A stretch of 64,000 nt of DNA from Zeus faber (lineage: Eukaryota; Chordata; Actinopteri; Zeiformes; Zeidae). Position numbers and translations under genes: made by a program. Positions 58,920 to 64,000 of this stretch are shown piece by piece. The notes under the pieces are model-generated. The model was not told where the DNA came from, made no database searches, and saw nothing but the letters and a program-made list of their open reading frames with translations. Location of the stretch: NCBI GenBank assembly GCA_960531495.1, contig OY482862.1:3636035-3700034 (forward strand), in the 5' to 3' direction. Every line of letters starts with the position of its first letter. Within the stretch, counting starts at the first letter, position 1.

Positions 58920-59125
58920 TCACCGCAGAGCTTGAGGCGCATGCGTCCATCGCGACTCAGGGCTCTCAGCTCTTTTCGTTCGACATTTGAGAATCGCAGT
59001 TACCGAGTCACGAACAAACCACTCTTTTGCCGGAGCGACCTCCGACTCCCGAGTCATTTTAAAGATTAGTTTTGCCACGAACAAATTGTTGGCGAGTTTT
59101 GCATCACAAATCTCCTCCCCTCGCA
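58920..59125 (+). repeat. Dispersed repeat C, copy 2
   Basis: CGACTCCCGAGTCATTTTAA, AGTTTTGCCACGAACAAATT and GCGAGTTTTGCATCAC match 22340-22410 in order. Upstream ACCGAGTCACGAACAAACCA is an internal echo of the same phrase. Confidence 0.5.
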
Positions 59126-61825
59126 TGTAAAACTGTTTATATTTATATAATTTTACCTCACGCATTTCTGGATGCTGCGACTGCGACAAACCACTGATCT
59201 CAGTGATCTACCTTTTAAGCTCATTAATTATCCCCGCTCCTCTGGCTTTAAAGATTATTTAAATGACAGTGTGCGCTTCTGAACGGATGCGACCATTTCC
59301 AAAAGTGAGGAGAGTCTTGATTTTAATGATGTGCTGTGTCAGTAATGAATGTCAGTGGCCAGATGCCTGTACGCGCACAAGAAAATGAAATTGGCACTCC
59401 CTCCCTTACTCCCTCCCCCTCTCTTTCTCTCTCCCTCTCTAGCGGCATTCCTGCCAGTACCGGGGCCTCACCGGGTGCTGATAAATCTGTCAAAGATAGC
59501 CATTAAAGGCAAGAGTGGCCATCGGGAGAGAAAGGCCTGCATCCTTGCTGTTGATTATGATAAAAATAAATAAATCAAACAAAGTCATTGGGATGCATTA
59601 GAATCATTCCGATGCTGTCAGCCGTGCGACGTGCGGTGTAACCCAACGTTTGGCTTCCACCCGGGCCTCACGCAAGGCCTATGTTACAGTTAATAGAATA
59701 GCCTTCGCAGAGACAGTTCATTCCTGGAAGAAAATAGAAATAATAAGAGATGTCGCCATCAGTCTGTTGCCGAATAAATTACCTCTCAGTTTGCACAGGA
59801 TATTACAGATGACAACGACTAAATAACATTGCGAGCTGTTTTTTATTTGTTGCAAGATGATTTAACTCTTTAGAGAGACAACGGCACCGGCGCAGCGATG
59901 AGACTTCTGCGAAGGTGTTCCTGTTAAAGGCGGTATTATCTTTCAGAAAGTGAGTGGTACTACATTCCAAGTTGAGCACATGTTAGCGTTGTTGTTAATG
60001 GAACATTTCAGCAATACTAATTAGGACAAACTGGGAGACGGTTCTGGAAATCATCCTCATTAAGGTGATTCACTATCAAGGCTGGACACCGTGAGTGACA
60101 CAAGATATTGCGCAGCGGCCATTAATGCTGACCTCTCATTTGGCACCCAGCTTTTTATGGCTGCCATTATTGAGATGTTGTGATGATCATTGGCTTTAAC
60201 AGCCGGACTTTTATTCAGGGTTACTCGTGGAGGCGAATGTCACTTGAGAGACGAATTAGACGCAGTGTGGCCAGTGAAGTTTTTATCTTGGCACGTGTGA
60301 GATACATACTGTACATACAAAGCGAAAGCGGTATATATTTTTTTAACATGCATAGCATGATCACAGGTATGTGATCACACATGTCAAATTACAGGATATC
60401 TGACTTGTTGCTATTAACCTGTGCGCTTATAACCGTCATTGCTCGTGCAAGCCTTATTTTGCAATAATGCTGCAAACTCCCCAAGCTGTCCCTGACTTAC
60501 TGCCTTGCTCTTCTCAACAGAAAAGACATGCCAGAATCATGAATATGCAGGAGGGGGGAGGAGAGAATCCCCCCTCCAGGCCTCATAAAATGGCTGCATT
60601 AAGCTCCTCTAATTAAATTGAACTCTGTGCATGGCTTTGGGGGCATAACACTCTTCAGGTTCTTCCTCTGTCTCCTATTGGCCTCCTGCATCAACCACTC
60701 CGCTGCAACACTGCAGGCAGCGTCAATCAATATGGAGCCACATCATAAATGTGTAATATCTTCCCCACATAGAAACACTGACCTGCTGCTTTATGGCCAG
60801 CGAAGGTAATCCTTAATCCTCTGTAGCAGGGACAATGGCTCCATGCATACACTGACCTGATGAATGACATGGATTGCTTGGAGGAATGGAATTCAGGATC
60901 AGACACTTCAAACACAAATCGTACACACAGAGATGGCAGTATATAGTGTCAACATTTTTGAAGCTATTTGTTTATTTTTTAGACTAATGACATTTAGCTG
61001 CAGTGGACTATTTCAGCCTCAGCGAATGGTACGAAAAAAGAAAAGAAAAAACAGCCAGAATTCCTGCAGATTCTTGACACCATTTTTCTCAGGCTCTTTC
61101 TCAGTCAGCCAGCATGTTCCAGTAGCAGTGTGCACTGAAAGATTGGGTGTGAGAGCAGCCGCAACCCTGCCGGCCCAGTTGCTAAATGTTACTCAGGGTG
61201 GTGTTAGCACTGGGGTGTGATACGCAAGAAGAAATTGGGAACGTGGGGATTCAGTAAACACTCCCATTGAGAGAGGGCGGGGAGAGTCCTGCATCAAAAA
61301 CGTGCTTGCAGTGGAACACTCATATGAGCAAAGATGGAACCTTAAGAGCGTTTTACTGCAGTGTCAATTCATGATCATTGTTTTGTGTGATGAATCAAAA
61401 TAATCTAGCCTGTCATCATCATCTTTATGGTTTCAATGGGTGTATTATGTAACTAACTTTGACATACTGTATTTACTGTATATTTGCCCCTCCAACTATT
61501 AAAATCATGGTCTAAATTTTGGCGGTTGAGATTAGTTTCTAATTGGATCATGACAGTAGTCACGAAAACCCTATTTGCCATCAAGACAATGAGGAAGCCT
61601 TCAATTTCAATAACATTTAAGGTGCATTTAATTAAGTAAACTGTGCAGTTAGGGATTAATCCTGGCCTGTGGATATGATGTTTTCCAATAAAAACAATGA
61701 AGTTATTCATTGTTGTGAGTAAATTCACTCATGTGCAGAATGTCTCTGAACTGGTCGATTGTCAGAAGTTAGAAAGCCAGGGTTTGATCCCTATATTATA
61801 CCTCATATTTTTCTAATTGAGTAAA
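59126..61825. other. Unique stretch, candidate regulatory DNA
   Basis: Repeat-poor. 59900-60170 (ATACTAATTAGGACAAACTG, CCATTAATGCTGACC) and 60480-60860 (CTCTAATTAAATTGAACTC) carry homeodomain-type cores. An 8-bp inverted repeat TGATCACA/TGTGATCA lies at 60358-60377. No credible coding frame. Confidence 0.3.
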
Positions 61826-62217
61826 GGTACAGTGGCACAGTGCATTGCGCTGCTGCCTCACAGCAAGAGGGTCCTGGGTTCAGTTCCCACCTGGAGTGCT
61901 GTTGGCACCATGCTCTGGCAGATTATCTCCCAATTAGGGGCCTTACTGTGTGGAATGTCCATGTTCTCCCTGTGCTCACATGGGGTTTCCTCCATGTAAC
62001 ATTAGTAACAACCCCCACCAAAAACATGCGAGCAATGGACATACAGTATATATAGCCAGGTTCCCAGGCATGTCATTGAATGCTGCCCACTGCTCCTGGC
62101 TGCCCCCCCCCCCTCCCCCAAGAGGAAGGACAAGCCAGGATGGGTTAAATGCAGAAGAGCCATTTCACCATCTGACGTGTTGGGCTGTGTGAGAATTAAA
62201 GATTCTTCTTAATAAAA
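61826..62217 (+). mobile_element. V-SINE (DANA/HE1-like), tRNA-derived
   Basis: tRNA-like head with an A-box-like TGGCACAGTG (61833-61842) and B-box-like GGTTCAGTTCC (61877-61887), plus GCCTCACAGCAAGAGGGTCC. Then the V-SINE central domain TGTGTGGAATGTCCATGTTC and GGGGTTTCCTCCATG (61948-61997). A 3' tail GTGTGAGAATTAAAGATTC runs into an A-rich end. About 390 bp, + strand. Probably full length with a diverged middle and a C-run at 62103-62113. Not a functional tRNA gene. Confidence 0.82.
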
Positions 62218-62439
62218 TGAGCATTACTTTTAAGGTGGAACTGCTTTTTACCTGCAGATGCCCATATATGTAACCCACAATGAGGGTTTGCTATTTCACT
62301 CATTATTCTTTCTATGATTAAAATAAGGCCAGTTGGACATCCTATGGCCTCTAATTTCATTTCTGACAGACAACTCTGAGATTTATTTTTAAACTATCAT
62401 CATAATTTACTTAATTTCGAAGGAATAAAAGATAGAATA

Positions 62440-62625
62440 GTAGAGCCCAACAGGTGGACGCAGGGGAGGTGGCGGGAGCGCAGCAACACAGCCGCTGTGC
62501 AGGCAGCAAAGCAGGTGGGGCAGGAGGAATTGGTTGCTTCCACGGGCTGGCATAAGAGTGTGGATGCATGTTGGCGCCGTCAAGTTGTCTGATAGAACTA
62601 GCTCTGCAAGCTACGCATCATTATG
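62440..62625 (-). repeat. Repeat D, copy 2 (partial)
   Basis: The reverse complement matches 45315-45500: GTAGCTTGCAGAGCTAGTT, TCAGACAACTTGAC, AACCAATTCCTCCTGCCCC, CCACCTGTTGGGCTCTAC. The downstream part of copy 1 is not present here. Confidence 0.65.
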
Positions 62626-62801
62626 GATGCCAAGTCGATCTCACCAAAGGAGGTGACAAAGATCAGAAAAAAGTATAGTCACCAATAAAATTGTGTCAAA
62701 TATGAATTAGTTAAGGATTGTATCACAATGCACACAAAGGCACACAAAGCATCAAACAGACAACACATACTCTTCAACTCTCCCCTCTCACTACCTCTCA
62801 C

Positions 62802-62837
<36 letters not shown>

Positions 62838-63283
62838 AAAATGAGCGGTGTTCCGGCCCCAATTCACCCCTGGTATCAACAGTTGCTCTCCCAGAACAGA
62901 AGCCATATTGCAAAAAATAATTGCATTGCTCGCGCTTGATGTAATAGAAGAAAAGTGTATATCTGCTTCAAATTTGTAAAGTGGTATAGTCATACAGGTT
63001 TTTGCAGATATAAATCAACAATGCAGACTGTGAATAATAACTGACCAACACAGCCTAATTTCAAAGGGTTTTCCATCTGCATTTTTACAATAACTTTGCT
63101 GTTACACAAGTTTTGTTTTCACTGTGTATGTGGTTTTAAAATGCGACTGCCAGCATTACACATACAGTAAAAGTGTTATGATCCACATTCTTGCAGCCTT
63201 TTGATTACAAATAATTAATGTCACTAATCATTTTACATTATGTTTTTTCTTTAAGACATCTATGTGCGATTATGAGAGTGTGT
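62626..63283. other. Unassigned sequence with (CT)n
   Basis: A (CT)n tract at 62806-62836. Otherwise AT-rich, no gene. Confidence 0.45.
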
Positions 63284-63768
63284 GTAAAAGTGTGTAGAAC
63301 TTAGTGGCACCTAGCAGAACGGAACAGAATTGTAGTATAATAGTCAATAAGTATGTTTTAACTAGTGTGTAATTCCATGTAAATAAGAATTGTTGTGTTT
63401 TTGTTAACTTACAATGAGCCCTTTATATCTCCATAGGGAGCGGGTCCCCTTCCACGGAGGCCACCATGTTGCACCGCCACGCTTCTACAGTAGCCCAGAA
63501 CAGACAAAAAACCTTTGGCTCGTCCTCTCACCTCCGTAAAGTTACCGGGCGAATTATCCAGTCATTGACTCTGAAAACGGAAAATAAAATATGCATCCTG
63601 CTAACGCTATCTCTCTATCAGACTAATTGCCCAGAATAACATCGATTTTAAGCATTATTTGCTAATGTAAGCTTGTAGCCACCATAGCTTCTCCAATATT
63701 GTTGTAAAGGGTGGGAGTGTTCAACCTCACCACTAGATGGCACTAAATTTCACACACTGCACCTTTAA
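63284..63768. mobile_element. Common fish MITE with inverted ends
   Basis: The left end TAAAAGTGTGTAGAACTTAG then TGGCACCTAG is the imperfect inverse of the right end CTAGATGGCACTAAATTTCA then CACACTGCACCTTTAA. The interior CTTTATATCTCCATAGGGAG, CCACCATGTTGCACCGCC and CTACAGTAGCCCAGAACAG is familiar from many fish loci. About 485 bp, no coding. Confidence 0.7.
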
Positions 63769-64000
63769 CACAGGCAACGACAACGAGACAAGATTAAAGA
63801 TCCATTGTCACAGACATATACATACGTTCATACATGCAGTGTAAAAACTTAACACTTTTTCAGCCCAGAGTCTTTCATCCATGTTAACAAATATGAAACG
63901 AATGAACAAAATCTGAATGTTTGAAATTCCTTCCTTTGAAAGCTATAACCAATGTAGCTCATTATGGGATATGAAGCAGCTTGCCTTTTCGCTGAGTTAA
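63769..64000. other. Unassigned sequence
   Basis: Nothing recognised up to the window edge. Confidence 0.4.

Noticed and set aside
61826-61900. Functional tRNA gene
   Set aside because: The A- and B-box-like motifs belong to the head of a V-SINE; no proper cloverleaf arms, and SINE core sequence follows.

Overview
The window looks like ray-finned fish nuclear DNA (probably teleost; species not determinable). The evidence is long CA/GT, CT/GA and TA microsatellites, a tRNA-headed V-SINE of the DANA/HE1 type, Tc1, hAT and MITE elements, R2/R4-type LINE pieces and Ty3/gypsy relics with chromodomain or Gmr1-like layouts. I find no complete host protein-coding gene, no rRNA, no functional tRNA gene and no CRISPR array. 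Nearly all open frames are chance frames, frames through microsatellites, or transposon remains.

Layout. (1) 1-2.2 kb: two CA microsatellites in unassigned DNA. (2) 2.2-7.1 kb: two copies of a pogo/Tigger-like MITE whose interior is a TATA-rich minisatellite, then a hAT transposase relic. That relic is split by a third MITE copy and by a second non-autonomous element, which itself holds a solo LTR and a LINE endonuclease piece with a 5' inversion. (3) 7.1-15 kb: the 3' half of an R2/R4-type LINE, LINE tails, two pieces of one LTR family, a TA array and a fourth MITE copy. (4) 15.2-18.2 kb: the front part of the RT domain of a second LINE of the same kind, abutting the 3' half of a chromodomain gypsy fossil. 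(5) 19-27.7 kb: paired dispersed repeats (A and B), a hAT relic with an odd 187-codon frame, CT and CA arrays, and a GC-rich repeat. (6) 27.7-33.1 kb: an insertion stack in which a MITE-like sequence is interrupted by a Gmr1-like gypsy fossil (two LTRs, CATGT target duplication) and bordered by a nearly whole DD37E Tc1 transposon, followed by a solo LTR with a perfect TATAC duplication. (7) 34.6-35.5 kb: an older Tc1 relic carrying a perfect 22-bp hairpin.

From about 36 kb to 61 kb the character changes. Mobile elements become sparse, and the sequence is mostly unique, of balanced composition, with homeodomain-type TAATTA cores and POU octamers. This is how a gene desert or long intron rich in regulatory elements near a developmental gene tends to look, but conservation cannot be tested here. 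The right end (61.8-63.8 kb) holds the V-SINE and a common fish MITE.

No multi-gene system is encoded. The informative content is the insertion history (nesting order, target duplications, a twin-priming-like inversion), the array-bearing MITE family, a cluster of perfect short hairpins at 49.1-49.3 kb, and the contrast between the element-rich left and element-poor right halves.
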